NCBI GenBank assembly: GCA_025463265.1
Contig: JAOBWH010000166.1
Location: 1 to 48,800, forward strand
Length of the DNA: 48,800 nucleotides
From: Ilumatobacteraceae bacterium
GTDB taxonomy: Bacteria > Actinomycetota > Acidimicrobiia > Acidimicrobiales > Iamiaceae
Direction of reading: 5' to 3'
The translations under genes were made by a program, and so were the position numbers. The notes under the pieces were generated by a model. It saw only the letters and a list, made by a program, of their open reading frames with translations, was not told the origin of the DNA and ran no database searches. Shown here in pieces: positions 24,992 to 34,213 of this stretch (position 1 is its first letter; each line of letters opens with the position of its first letter).

Positions 24992-27070
24992 TTGGACGAC
25001 TTCCTCACGTTCACCATCATCGGGCTGGTCACCGGCTCGCTCTACGCCATCGCGGCGAGCGGGCTGGTGGTCACCTACACCACGTCGGGCATCTTCAACT
25101 TCGCCCACGGTGCCACCGGCATGTTCGCTGCGTTCGTGTACTGGAAGCTGCGCTACGACCTGGGGTGGCCGGCTCCGATCGCGCTCGTCGTGGTCCTGCT
25201 GGTCCTGGCCCCGCTGTTCGGCGCGGTGGTGGAGCGGGTGATCATCCGAGGCCTGTGGAACGTGTCCGAGGTGACGAAGCTGATCGTGTCGGTCAGCCTC
25301 CTGTTCGGCGTCTACTCGGCGGCCACGATCCTGTTCCCGCCGGACGTGGGCCGGGAGTTCCCGGGCTTCTTCGACACCAACCGGATCGACCTCGGCGTCT
25401 ACGACATGCCGTGGCACGAGGCGATCACGATCGTGGCGGCCATCATCACGGCGGGCGTGCTGCGGTTCGTCCTGTTCGGGACCCGCAGCGGCATCGCCAT
25501 GCGGGCCGTGGTCGATGATCGGGATCTGTCCCGCCTCAACGGCGGGCGCCCGGACCGCTCGGCGATGATCTCGTGGGCGATCGGCTCCTCGCTCGCCGCC
25601 CTCGCCGGCATCCTCTTCGCCGGCAAGCAGGGGTCGCTCGCCCACCTGCCCCTGACGCTGCTGGTGGTCAACGCCTACGGGGCGGCGATGTTCGGGCGGC
25701 TGCGGAGCCTGCCGCTCACGTTCCTCGGCGCCGGGCTGATCGGCCTGGCCGAGTCGTACGCGATCGGCTACCTGAAGCTCGACACCCCGCTGAGCTCGTT
25801 CTTCGGGCGCCAGCTGGTGACCCCGTTGTCGCTCAACGGCTTCCGAGCGGCGATCCCGGTCCTGATCCTGTTCGGGGTCCTGTTGTTCCTGCCGCCCCTC
25901 AAGGTCCGCGCCGGGGCCCAGCTGAAGTCGCGGGAGATCATCCCGGCCCCCGGGCCGGCCCGCTGGCTCATCGGCACCGTGGTCCTCGCCGTCGCCGCCT
26001 TCGCCTTCGCCACCATCTACGAGCCGATCCGGACCTTCCAGATGGGGCAGGGCCTGGCGCTCGGGATCGTGATGCTCTCGCTGGTCCCGCTCATCGGGTA
26101 CGCCGGTCAGATCTCCCTGGCCCCGATGGCCTTCGCGGGGATCGGCGCACTGGTCATGGGCGGTTGGGGCGGCGACGGTTCGATCTTCGGCCTGGTCGCG
26201 GCGGTGATCGTGACCGCGGCGGTCGGGGCACTGGTGGCCCTGCCCGCCATCCGGCTCCGGGGCCTCTACCTGGCGCTCGCCACCGCCGCGTTCGCCGTGT
26301 TGATGGACACGCTCGTGTTCAACCAGAACGCGGTGATGCCCAACGGCAGCCTCGCCGTCGGCCGCCTCGACCTGTTCGGCTTCTCGTTCGACGACGACCG
26401 GGCGCACCTCGTGTTGATCAGCGTGGTGTTCGGCCTCGTCGCCACGCTCATCGTGTGGATGCGCTGCCGTCCGTTCGGGCGCCGGCTCCTCGCCATGAAG
26501 TCCAGCGACGCGGCGTGCGTGACCCTCGGCGTGAACCTGGCCACCACCAAGCTCCAGGTGTTCACGCTGTCGGCCGGCATCGCCGGGCTCGGCGGGGCCC
26601 TCTACGGCGCCCAGCTCAACTCGGTGAGCCCGCCCACGTTCCAGTTCCTGAACGGCCTGCCCATCGTGCTGTTCGCCGTGATCGGCGGGATCGCGGCGGT
26701 CGGCGGCGCCCTGTTCGGCGGCATCGTCTACGCGCTCAGCTTCCTGATCCTCCCCGAGGTGTGGCCCGCCCTCACCAACCTGCTGGTGCTGGGCCCCGCC
26801 CTCGCCGGCATCAGCTTGGGCCGCAACCCGAACGGTGCCGTCAACGAGACCGCCCGGAGCATCCGGGAGTGGCGGGCGCAGCGGGCGGCGGCCCGGGCCA
26901 CCCCCGAGGGCACGGTGGCGCCCGACGACCTGGAGCTGCTCGGGCTGGACGGCTTCTCCGACGCTGACCGGGTGGAGCTCGACCGGGCGACCGGCCTCGA
27001 CGCCGAGCCGCTCTACGGGCCGTTGCGCCCGGTCAGCCGCCCCACCGGCGCGGTGCTCGCCAATGGCTGA
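24992..27070 (+). CDS. Fused LivH-LivM-type ABC permease
   Basis: A 692-residue protein joining two permeases usually encoded separately. Residues about 1-290 are the LivH domain ('YAIAASGLVVTYTTSGIFNFAHGA'), and about 340-610 the LivM domain ('SLVPLIGYAGQISLAPMAFAGIGA', 'RLRGLYLALATAAFAVL'). A hydrophilic C-terminal tail of about 70 residues follows. Start is TTG at 24992, 15 bases after the preceding stop; no better start is present before the first membrane helix. The gene overlaps the ATPase gene by eight bases. One copy would provide both membrane halves of the importer. Confidence 0.92.
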   Translation: MDDFLTFTIIGLVTGSLYAIAASGLVVTYTTSGIFNFAHGATGMFAAFVYWKLRYDLGWPAPIALVVVLLVLAPLFGAVVERVIIRGLWNVSEVTKLIVSVSLLFGVYSAATILFPPDVGREFPGFFDTNRIDLGVYDMPWHEAITIVAAIITAGVLRFVLFGTRSGIAMRAVVDDRDLSRLNGGRPDRSAMISWAIGSSLAALAGILFAGKQGSLAHLPLTLLVVNAYGAAMFGRLRSLPLTFLGAGLIGLAESYAIGYLKLDTPLSSFFGRQLVTPLSLNGFRAAIPVLILFGVLLFLPPLKVRAGAQLKSREIIPAPGPARWLIGTVVLAVAAFAFATIYEPIRTFQMGQGLALGIVMLSLVPLIGYAGQISLAPMAFAGIGALVMGGWGGDGSIFGLVAAVIVTAAVGALVALPAIRLRGLYLALATAAFAVLMDTLVFNQNAVMPNGSLAVGRLDLFGFSFDDDRAHLVLISVVFGLVATLIVWMRCRPFGRRLLAMKSSDAACVTLGVNLATTKLQVFTLSAGIAGLGGALYGAQLNSVSPPTFQFLNGLPIVLFAVIGGIAAVGGALFGGIVYALSFLILPEVWPALTNLLVLGPALAGISLGRNPNGAVNETARSIREWRAQRAAARATPEGTVAPDDLELLGLDGFSDADRVELDRATGLDAEPLYGPLRPVSRPTGAVLANG

Positions 27071-28616
27071 CACCCCGCTGCTCGCCGCCCAGGAGCTGAC
27101 CGTCCGCTTCGGCGGGCACGTCGCCGTCGCCGAGGTCGACCTCCAGGTCCGCGCCGGGTCGGTCACCGGGCTCATCGGGCCCAACGGCGCCGGCAAGACC
27201 ACCACGTTCAACGCCCTCTGCGGTCTCCAGTCCGTGAGCCGGGGGCGGGTGCTGCTCGACGGGCGCGACATCTCGTCGCTGTCGCCGCACAAGCGGGCCC
27301 GCCTGGGCCTGGGCCGAACCTTCCAGCGGCTGGAGACCTTCTCGCTCCTGACCGTACGGGAGAACGTGCTCGCCGGCGCCGAGTTCCGCCAGGCGAAGGG
27401 CACCGGCGATGCGTCCCCGAGCGCCGTGACGGACCGGCTGTTGGGCCAGCTCGGCCTCGACGACGTGGCCCACGAGCGCGTCGACGGCCTGCCCACCGGT
27501 CGGGCCCGCCTCGTCGAGGTGGCGCGGGCCCTGGCCAACGGCCCCCGCGTCCTGCTCCTCGATGAGCCCTCGTCGGGTCTGAACGAGGCCGAGACCAGCG
27601 AGTTCGCCACCGTCCTCCACCAGCTCACCGACGGCGGGCTGGCGGTCCTGCTCGTCGAGCACGACATGAGCCTGGTGATGAGCGCGTGCGAGGACATCTA
27701 CGTCCTCGACTTCGGCCGCATCATCGCCACCGGGGACCCCGCCGCGGTCCAGGCCGACCAGAAGGTCCGCGCCGCCTACCTGGGCGACGACGACGCCGCC
27801 GGCAGCGCCGCAACCGCGCCCAGCGCCGTCACCGGTGTCCGCGAGCTCACCGAGGACGAGCACGAGCAGCTGGTCGAGGCCCGCGTGCCGGTGCTCGAGG
27901 TGCGCGACCTTGCTGCCGGCTACGGCGACTTCGACGTGATCGACGGCATCAGCTTCGAGGTGGCCGAGGGCGAGGTGTTCGCCCTGCTCGGCCCGAACGG
28001 CGCCGGCAAGACCACCACGCTCCAGGTCGTCTCCGGGCTCCTGCCCGCCAGCAGCGGCAGCGTCGCGGTGTGCGGCCGGGGCGTGCTCGGCGCCGACGCC
28101 GACGCCCTCGCCCGCGCCGGCGTGTGCATGGTCCCCGAGGGCCGGGGGATCTTCCCGAACCTGAGCGTCGCCGAGAACCTGTGGATGGCCACCCACACCG
28201 GCACCAGCCGCAAGCAGATCGAAGAGGTGGCCTACGCCCGCTTCCCCCGGCTCGGCGAGCGGCGCGGCCAGACGGCCGGGACGATGTCGGGCGGTGAGCA
28301 GCAGATGCTCGCCATGGCGCGGGCGATGGCCACCGACCCGGCGCTGCTGATCCTCGACGAGCTGTCGATGGGCCTGGCCCCGCTCGTCGTGCACGAGCTC
28401 TACGAGCAGGTGGCCGCCATCGCCGGCACCGGCATCTCGATCCTCGTGGTCGAGCAGTTCGCCCACGAGGTCCTCGGCGTCGCCGACACCGCGGCGATCA
28501 TGCTGCACGGCCGCATCGCCACCATCGGCGCACCCACCGCGGTCGCCGCCGAGCTCGAGACCGCCTACCTGTCCGGCGCCATGGCCGAGGGCCAGGCCTC
28601 GCAGCCCGGCCCGTGA
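27063..28616 (+). CDS. Fused LivG-LivF-type ABC ATPase
   Basis: A 517-residue protein with two ABC ATPase domains. The N-terminal LivG-like half has Walker A 'GPNGAGKTT' at about 39-47, Walker B 'VLLLDEPSSGLN', and a divergent signature 'LPTGRARL' in place of LSGGQ. The C-terminal LivF-like half has Walker A near 310, signature 'TMSGGEQQ' and 'LLILDELSMGLAP'. A linker rich in Ala, Asp and Glu joins them. ATG overlaps the permease stop (ATGGCTGA). Together with the fused permease this makes an importer in which a single polypeptide supplies each pair of subunits. Confidence 0.93.
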   Translation: MADTPLLAAQELTVRFGGHVAVAEVDLQVRAGSVTGLIGPNGAGKTTTFNALCGLQSVSRGRVLLDGRDISSLSPHKRARLGLGRTFQRLETFSLLTVRENVLAGAEFRQAKGTGDASPSAVTDRLLGQLGLDDVAHERVDGLPTGRARLVEVARALANGPRVLLLDEPSSGLNEAETSEFATVLHQLTDGGLAVLLVEHDMSLVMSACEDIYVLDFGRIIATGDPAAVQADQKVRAAYLGDDDAAGSAATAPSAVTGVRELTEDEHEQLVEARVPVLEVRDLAAGYGDFDVIDGISFEVAEGEVFALLGPNGAGKTTTLQVVSGLLPASSGSVAVCGRGVLGADADALARAGVCMVPEGRGIFPNLSVAENLWMATHTGTSRKQIEEVAYARFPRLGERRGQTAGTMSGGEQQMLAMARAMATDPALLILDELSMGLAPLVVHELYEQVAAIAGTGISILVVEQFAHEVLGVADTAAIMLHGRIATIGAPTAVAAELETAYLSGAMAEGQASQPGP

Positions 28617-29020
28617 ACCCGACCGACCGACCCGATCCCCAGCCAACGCCGACCCAGGAGTCACGCATCGTGGACGACCCCAAGACCACCCGAGGGATGG
28701 CCCCCGAGCGCCGCCAGCAGTTCGAGGCCGACATCGCCCAGGTGCGCGTCAAGACCGGTGGAGCGGCAGGCGAGCCGCGCCTCATCGCGCTCGGCGCCGC
28801 CCTCATGGCCATCGGCGCCGCCGTCGCCCTCATCGCCTTCATCGCGTCCGGGTCGCAGGCCGACTCCCGCGATGTGCTGAGCAGCGTCATCATCGCCGTG
28901 TTCGGCCTCAGCCTCACGGTGGCGGGTGCGGCGGTGTTCCTCCGGTACTCGATCGGGCGCTTCCTGCGCTTCTGGCTGCTGCGCCTGATCTACGAGCAGC
29001 AGGGCTCCTCCGACCGCTGA
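28613..29020 (+). CDS. Small membrane protein in importer operon
   Basis: A 135-residue protein with two predicted helices (about 58-80 and 90-112) after a charged N-terminus; no family recognised. GTG at 28613 overlaps the ATPase stop by four bases (GTGA), the coupling style common in this window. An alternative GTG at 28670 has AGGAG nine bases upstream and would remove a Pro-rich N-terminus, so the start is uncertain. Its place at the end of the operon suggests a role with the importer, but nothing in the sequence proves it. Confidence 0.72.
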   Translation: MNPTDRPDPQPTPTQESRIVDDPKTTRGMAPERRQQFEADIAQVRVKTGGAAGEPRLIALGAALMAIGAAVALIAFIASGSQADSRDVLSSVIIAVFGLSLTVAGAAVFLRYSIGRFLRFWLLRLIYEQQGSSDR

Positions 29021-29133
29021 CCTCCACGTCACGGCTGTCTCCGGCCGGACACAGGCTCTGACCTGCTGTGGTAGGCCTTGGCTGCCCAGGTCGCCGCCGA
29101 ACCCGCTGCTGTGACCTACAAGGAGATCTCCCC

Positions 29134-30534
29134 ATGGCCCTGCACGACCGCGATTCGATCCGCCATCAGCTCGATGACACCGTCTTCGCCGGACAGGACC
29201 TGTCGTCCGCGCTCCCGAAGTACAAGTTCCCCAACGACGAGTCGAACCCCGACCACGCGTTCCAGGTGGTCGCCGATGAGATCCTCCTCGACGGCAACGC
29301 CCGCCAGAACCTGGCCACCTTCTGCCAGACGTGGGAGGAGCCCCAGGTCATGCAGCTCATGGCGCTCTCGGTCAACAAGAACATGATCGACCGCGACGAG
29401 TACCCGCAGACCGCAGAGATCGAGCGCCGGGCCACGCACATGATGGCGGACCTGTGGAACGCGCCGGACGCGGCGAACACCGTGGGCACCTCGGCCATCG
29501 GCTCCTCCGAGGCCTGCATGCTCGGCGGCATGGCGGCCAAGTGGCGGTGGCGGGCGCGCCAGGAGGCGGCCGGCAAGCCCACCGACAAGCCGAACATGGT
29601 GTGCGGCGCCGTGCAGGTGGTGTGGCACAAGTTCGCCAAGTACTGGGACATCGAGATCCGCGAGGTCCCGATGACCCATGGCGAGTTCCAGATGACCCCC
29701 CAGGACGTGCTCGACCGGGTCGACGAGAACACGATCATGGTCGTCCCCACGCTCGGGCTCACCTACACCGGCGTGTACGAGGATGTGAAGGGGATCTCCG
29801 ACGCGCTCGACGAGCTCGAGGCCGACACCGGGCTCAGCATCGACATCCACGTCGACGCGGCCAGCGGCGGCTTCCTCGCCCCGTTCTGCGCCCCGAACCT
29901 CGAGTGGGACTTCCGGCTCCCCCGCGTGAAGTCCATCAGCGCCTCCGGCCACAAGTTCGGGCTGGCGCCGCTGGGCGTCGGCTGGGTCGTGTGGCGCGAT
30001 GTGGCCGAGCTGCCCGACGACCTCATCTTCCACGTCAACTACCTCGGCGGCGACATGCCGGTGTTCCAGATCAACTTCTCGCGGCCTGCGGGCCAGATCG
30101 TCGCCCAGTACTACGACTTCCTCCGCCTCGGGCGCGACGGGTACCGCCGGGTGCACGCCGCCGCCTACGCCACCGGCCGCTGGCTCGCCCAGGAGATCGG
30201 CAACCTCGGCCTGTTCGAACTGCTCCACGACAGCGGCGAGGCCACGGGCATCCCGTGCGTGACCTGGCGCGTCCCCGAGGGTGTCGACCTCGGCTTCACG
30301 CTCTACGACCTCGCCGACCGGCTGCGCATCAAGGGCTGGCAGGTGCCGGCTTACACCCTCACCGGCGAGGCGTCGGACATCCCGGTGCAGCGGATCCTGG
30401 TCCGCCAAGACGTCAGCCGGGACCTGGCCAGCCTGCTCATGGACGACTTCCGCGACGCCCTGGCCCATCTCGAGCGGCACCCGATCACGGTCCCCATGAC
30501 CAAAGAAGAGTCCGCCGGCTTCAACCACCTCTGA
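29134..30534 (+). CDS. gadB: Glutamate decarboxylase
   Basis: A 466-residue PLP enzyme, the same length as Escherichia coli GadB. It converts glutamate to GABA and CO2 in the cytoplasm, consuming a proton. The PLP Lys is K274 in 'SISASGHKFGLAPLG', and 'HVDAASGGFLAPF' holds the cofactor-binding Asp. The C-terminus ends 'EESAGFNHL'; in the E. coli enzyme a His near the end (GFKHT) controls activity with pH, and a His is in the same place here. AAGGAG lies eight bases before the ATG. No glutamate/GABA antiporter is recognisable nearby; a membrane protein of unknown function follows after seven bases. Confidence 0.95.
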   Translation: MALHDRDSIRHQLDDTVFAGQDLSSALPKYKFPNDESNPDHAFQVVADEILLDGNARQNLATFCQTWEEPQVMQLMALSVNKNMIDRDEYPQTAEIERRATHMMADLWNAPDAANTVGTSAIGSSEACMLGGMAAKWRWRARQEAAGKPTDKPNMVCGAVQVVWHKFAKYWDIEIREVPMTHGEFQMTPQDVLDRVDENTIMVVPTLGLTYTGVYEDVKGISDALDELEADTGLSIDIHVDAASGGFLAPFCAPNLEWDFRLPRVKSISASGHKFGLAPLGVGWVVWRDVAELPDDLIFHVNYLGGDMPVFQINFSRPAGQIVAQYYDFLRLGRDGYRRVHAAAYATGRWLAQEIGNLGLFELLHDSGEATGIPCVTWRVPEGVDLGFTLYDLADRLRIKGWQVPAYTLTGEASDIPVQRILVRQDVSRDLASLLMDDFRDALAHLERHPITVPMTKEESAGFNHL

Positions 30535-30541
30535 GGCGGGC

Positions 30542-31243
30542 GTGGCCCGCATCGACCCCAAGACCGGGACCAGCATCTGGTGGGACCCGCGAGAGGCGGA
30601 CGGGTGGGTCGCGGCCGCCTTCGCCATCGGGTCCACCTGCTTCATCCTGGGCTCGACGCCCGGCTACGCCCAGCTGGTCGGCACCGGGGCCGACGACACC
30701 ACCTACTTCATCGGGTCGCTCTTCTTCACCACGGCGGCCTGGCTCCAGGTGCTGGTGTCGGCCGGCACCATCGGTCGCGGGGTCCGCACCCGGAGGGCGG
30801 CGCGGTGGCGCGCCGTCGCCCGGGCCCCCCACCGGGCGGCGTGGTGGGCCGGCATCGTGCAGTTCGCCGGCACGCTCTGCTTCAACGTGAGCACCTTCCT
30901 CGCCCTCCAGGACGGGCTCAGCGCCAAGCAGGCCGACCACCAGGTCTGGGCACCGGACTTCTTCGGGTCCATCGCGTTCCTCGTGGCCAGCGCCCTCGCC
31001 TACGCGGTCGTCACCAAGCCGTGGATCACGTGGCGGCCCCGCGACCTCGACTGGTCGGTCGCCACGCTGAACATGGTCGGCTCCATCGCCTTCATGGCAT
31101 CCGCGGTGGCCGCGTTCGTCATCGAGGACGGCTCGCTGCGCAACGCCCAGTTGGCCAACGCCGGCACCTGGGTGGGCGGCGTCTGCTTCCTCCTCGGCGC
31201 CGTCTTCCTCATCCCGGAGGAGATCCGGTCAACCGACGGGTAG
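30542..31243 (+). CDS. Multi-pass membrane protein next to glutamate decarboxylase
   Basis: A 233-residue protein with about six predicted membrane helices arranged in pairs. No transporter signature; segments such as 'WWAGIVQFAGTLCFNVSTFLAL' and 'GGVCFLLGAVFLIPEE' recall small membrane proteins of the YrhK type, which I mention only as a possibility. GTG at 30542 lies seven bases after the gadB stop, so the two are probably cotranscribed. Its 3' end overlaps the convergent DUF4239 gene by 15 bases. Confidence 0.78.
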   Translation: MARIDPKTGTSIWWDPREADGWVAAAFAIGSTCFILGSTPGYAQLVGTGADDTTYFIGSLFFTTAAWLQVLVSAGTIGRGVRTRRAARWRAVARAPHRAAWWAGIVQFAGTLCFNVSTFLALQDGLSAKQADHQVWAPDFFGSIAFLVASALAYAVVTKPWITWRPRDLDWSVATLNMVGSIAFMASAVAAFVIEDGSLRNAQLANAGTWVGGVCFLLGAVFLIPEEIRSTDG

Positions 31244-32053
31244 GCCCTCGGCATCGCAGGGGATCTCGTCCACCGGCGCCACACGCTGCTCCTGGTCCAG
31301 GACGCGCAGGGTGCGCTCCATCGCCACCGGCTTCAGGCCGCCGACACCGCGGTGGAACGGCTGGTCGAGGACGTTGATGAGCAGGAGGCTCGACACCACC
31401 ACCGCGACCACCGAGCCCATCAGCGTCGCCTGCACGAAACGGGCCTCGCCGCTGTCGGCGAACAGCAGCATGAACCACAAGATGACACCGGCGCTGAACA
31501 GCAGCACCAGCCACAGCGACGTGGGGATGACACCGACCGCGCCGTGGATCCGGTCGTTGCGGGCCGACTCGCGGTCCGACGTCTGATCCAGCCACTTGCC
31601 GTACGCCGCCTGCTCCGCGTTCGACTCGGGCTCCACCGCCTTGGTGGTCCGGAACAGCTTCACCGCCCACGGGTTCACCGAGTCGCCCAGCGTCCCGTCC
31701 TGCATCTCCGGCCACGCCTGGTGCACCACGTGGCGGGCGTAGCAGACGAGCTCGCCGCTGAGCTCGTCGCGCTGCGCCGCCGGCAGGAACTGGGCGGTCT
31801 CGTACTGCTGGGTGACGATGAGCGCCTCGGACTCGGCGCCGCTGCGGGACTCGTCGAAGCTGGTGAACGCCAGCACCACCACCAGCCCGAGCAGCACGGC
31901 GAACCCGGTGGCCAGCACGCCGAACACCCCCGACGCCCGATCGCCGTCGTGGAACCAGCTGCCGTCGGGAGCGCGGCGGCGGGCGAACAGCATCAGTGCG
32001 ATGCCGACGACCACGGCCGCCACCACGATGAGGACGCACGTCGACAGGCTCAC
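31229..32053 (-). CDS. DUF4239 (bestrophin-like domain) membrane protein
   Basis: A 274-residue membrane protein. An N-terminal helix (about 5-23), a second at about 45-65 ending 'VVVLAFTSFDESRSGAESEA', a soluble stretch, then two helices near the C-terminus ('LWLVLLFSAGVILWFMLLFAD' and 'ATLMGSVVAVVVSSLLLINVLDQPF'). This layout and the 'FDQPF'-type end match DUF4239. The GTG start overlaps the stop of the preceding paralogue by four bases. It is last in an operon headed by a type II NADH dehydrogenase. Function unknown. Confidence 0.78.
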   Translation of the reverse strand: MSLSTCVLIVVAAVVVGIALMLFARRRAPDGSWFHDGDRASGVFGVLATGFAVLLGLVVVLAFTSFDESRSGAESEALIVTQQYETAQFLPAAQRDELSGELVCYARHVVHQAWPEMQDGTLGDSVNPWAVKLFRTTKAVEPESNAEQAAYGKWLDQTSDRESARNDRIHGAVGVIPTSLWLVLLFSAGVILWFMLLFADSGEARFVQATLMGSVVAVVVSSLLLINVLDQPFHRGVGGLKPVAMERTLRVLDQEQRVAPVDEIPCDAEGLPVG

Positions 32054-32832
32054 GGTCGGAACATCCCGGCGCCGAGATCGACCAGCACGGCATCGACCGG
32101 TCCGCCGCTCACGATGAACCCCCCGGCGAACGGCGAGCTGATCGCGATCAGCAGCGCGAGCGTCACGGCGACCACGATCACGAGACCGCTGGTGAGCAGC
32201 GCGACGCGACCCCGGTGGCCGATCGCCAGCGCCGCCGAGTTCACCACGAGCGCAAGCCCCGACAGCAGCACGACGAGGAGGTACCCGTCGGGCATCTCGT
32301 TGGCCGCGTGGGCCAGGCGGTCCCGGCGCAGCGACGCCACGGCGTCGACCGCCCCCAGCAGCTCACCCGACTCGGCGCTCCCCAGCTCCTTCGAGGCCGC
32401 CTCGGCCCGGACCGTCCGCTCGAGGTCCGAGAGCGCCGCCATCGTCGCCCTCGAGCCGCCGGCACCGCCCGGACGCCACTCGGCCTTCCGGGTCGACACG
32501 AGGTAGGCGGTCAGATCGCCTTGGATGGCCTCGGTGTCCACGCCCGGGCTGGTGGCCGCCCAGGCCAGCCGCGACGAGGCCGCCGCCTCGGCGCTCACGT
32601 CATCGCTGGCGCTGCGGTACTGCGCCGCCTCGGCCCCGATCGTGGTGGCGGCCAGCAGGGCGAACACCGCACCGAGCGCCGGCATCAGGGGCGACGCGAC
32701 CGGGTGGGCGGACGCCAGGTCCTCACCCAGGTGCCGGCGCAGCACGTACCGCGACCCCACGGCGAGCGCGCCGCACAAGACGACGGTGGCCAGCAGGACG
32801 AGCCACGGGGATCCGTCGACCAGGAAGGTCAT
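32050..32832 (-). CDS. DUF4239-like membrane protein (paralogue)
   Basis: A 260-residue protein with the same layout as its neighbour: two N-terminal helices, a soluble helical region with 'AAQYRSASDDVSAEAAASSRLAW', and two C-terminal helices. The ATG overlaps the NADH dehydrogenase stop (ATGA), and its own stop overlaps the next start (GTGA). Two unequal copies side by side suggest a heteromeric membrane complex, which is inference. Confidence 0.72.
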   Translation of the reverse strand: MTFLVDGSPWLVLLATVVLCGALAVGSRYVLRRHLGEDLASAHPVASPLMPALGAVFALLAATTIGAEAAQYRSASDDVSAEAAASSRLAWAATSPGVDTEAIQGDLTAYLVSTRKAEWRPGGAGGSRATMAALSDLERTVRAEAASKELGSAESGELLGAVDAVASLRRDRLAHAANEMPDGYLLVVLLSGLALVVNSAALAIGHRGRVALLTSGLVIVVAVTLALLIAISSPFAGGFIVSGGPVDAVLVDLGAGMFRP

Positions 32833-34106
32833 CCCTCCTCGTCCCAGTCGATCCGGTAGTCCTCGGGATGGTCCACGAGCGCGGTCGGCCGCTTCTTGCT
32901 CACGTAGTCCTGACCCCATGACGCCAGCGCCCCGACCTTGCCCCGCACCCCCGAGAGCAGCGAGGCGTGCACCCCCAGCCACGCCGCGAACGCCAGCGGC
33001 CCCGTGAGCTCGTGGCGGTCGGACCCCAGCTCGGCCACCGCGGCGTTGCGCCCGACCATCGCCATGATCCCCTTGTCGTGGTACTCGAAGACCGTGGTGG
33101 GGTGACCGGACATGGTGGCGATGACGTTGCGGGCCGCCCACGTCCCGGCCTGCTGCGCCACCGACCCGAGCTGCGGGAGCGGGTTGCCGTCCCGGTCGGT
33201 GTGGTTGGCCGCGTCGCCGATCACGAAGACGTCGTCGTACCCCGGCGCGGTGAGGTCGGGCTCGACGTCGATCCGCCCGCCGCGGCCCTGCGCCAGCCCC
33301 GCCGCACCGACCACGCTCGACGCCTCCAGCCCGCCGGCCCAGATGACGAGGTGGGTGATGATCTCGCTGTCGTCGGACAGCACGACCCGGTCGGGGTGGA
33401 TCTCCTTCACGCCGGTGCCGAAGCGGAACTCGACCCCGTCCTCCTCCAGCGCCCTGGTCGCGAAGGCCTGCGACTTCTCGGAGAAGCCGTTCAGCACGTG
33501 GGGGGCGCGGTCCACCACGATCACGTTCAGCAGCAGCGTCGGCAGGTCCGGGTAGAAGTGCGGCAGCACGTCCCTCACCATCTCGGCGAGCGCCCCCGAG
33601 GTCTCAACCCCCGTGGCGCCGGCCCCGACGATCACGAAGTTGAACGCGCCCTGCTGGAGGTACTTCTGGTCGCGGTCCACCGCGTCCATGATCCCCAGGA
33701 TCCGCGACCGCAGGCGCTCGGCATCGTCCACGCAGTACAGCGGGTAGGCGTGCGCCTCGGCCCCCGGCGTCCCGAAGAAGTTGGCCTTGGCGCCGGCGGC
33801 CAGCACGAGGACGTCGCCGCTGAGCGTGCCGCCGTCGGCGAGGGTGACCGTCTTCGAGTCGGCATCGATGGCCACGACCTCGCCGGTGGTGACCCGGACC
33901 GTGCCGTGCTTGGTGAAGATGTCGCGCAGCGGTCGGGCGATGTCCGGCACGCCGAGCTGGGCGGTGGCCACCTGGTAGAGCAGCGGCTGGAACTGGTGGT
34001 AGTTGTTCCGGTCGACCAGGTGGACGTCCACCCCGTGCTTCGCGAGGCCCTTGGCGCAGGCCACGCCCGCGAACCCACCACCGACCACCACGACCGATCG
34101 CTTCAC
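32829..34106 (-). CDS. ndh: Type II NADH dehydrogenase (NAD(P)/FAD-dependent oxidoreductase)
   Basis: A 425-residue flavoprotein. FAD-binding motif 'VVVVGGGFAGVACAKGL' at the N-terminus, NAD-binding motif 'FVIVGAGATGVETSGALAEM' at about 158-177, and 'DDVFVIGDAAN' closing the FAD site. The C-terminal 'WLGVHASLLSGVRGKVGALASWGQDYVSKKR' is the membrane-contact region of NDH-2 enzymes, which pass electrons from NADH to quinone without pumping protons. GTG at 34106 begins right at the FAD motif and has GAGAGGGG upstream; a TAGGGT box lies at 34157 to 34152. It heads a coupled operon with two DUF4239 membrane proteins. Confidence 0.9.
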   Translation of the reverse strand: MKRSVVVVGGGFAGVACAKGLAKHGVDVHLVDRNNYHQFQPLLYQVATAQLGVPDIARPLRDIFTKHGTVRVTTGEVVAIDADSKTVTLADGGTLSGDVLVLAAGAKANFFGTPGAEAHAYPLYCVDDAERLRSRILGIMDAVDRDQKYLQQGAFNFVIVGAGATGVETSGALAEMVRDVLPHFYPDLPTLLLNVIVVDRAPHVLNGFSEKSQAFATRALEEDGVEFRFGTGVKEIHPDRVVLSDDSEIITHLVIWAGGLEASSVVGAAGLAQGRGGRIDVEPDLTAPGYDDVFVIGDAANHTDRDGNPLPQLGSVAQQAGTWAARNVIATMSGHPTTVFEYHDKGIMAMVGRNAAVAELGSDRHELTGPLAFAAWLGVHASLLSGVRGKVGALASWGQDYVSKKRPTALVDHPEDYRIDWDEEG

Positions 34107-34213
34107 CCCGCGCCCCTCTCGACGTCTCGGCACCCATGCCGGGACGGGCCGACCCTACTGGCGGGCCCGGTGCCACTCAGGGCCGGTGTCGGGGGCCAGG
34201 TAGCGTGCCCCAC

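Noticed and set aside
22988-27697. Very long minus-strand frame of about 1569 residues opposite the importer
   Set aside because: It is Arg/Gly/His-rich low-quality sequence opposite four well-conserved genes; a typical high-GC shadow frame.
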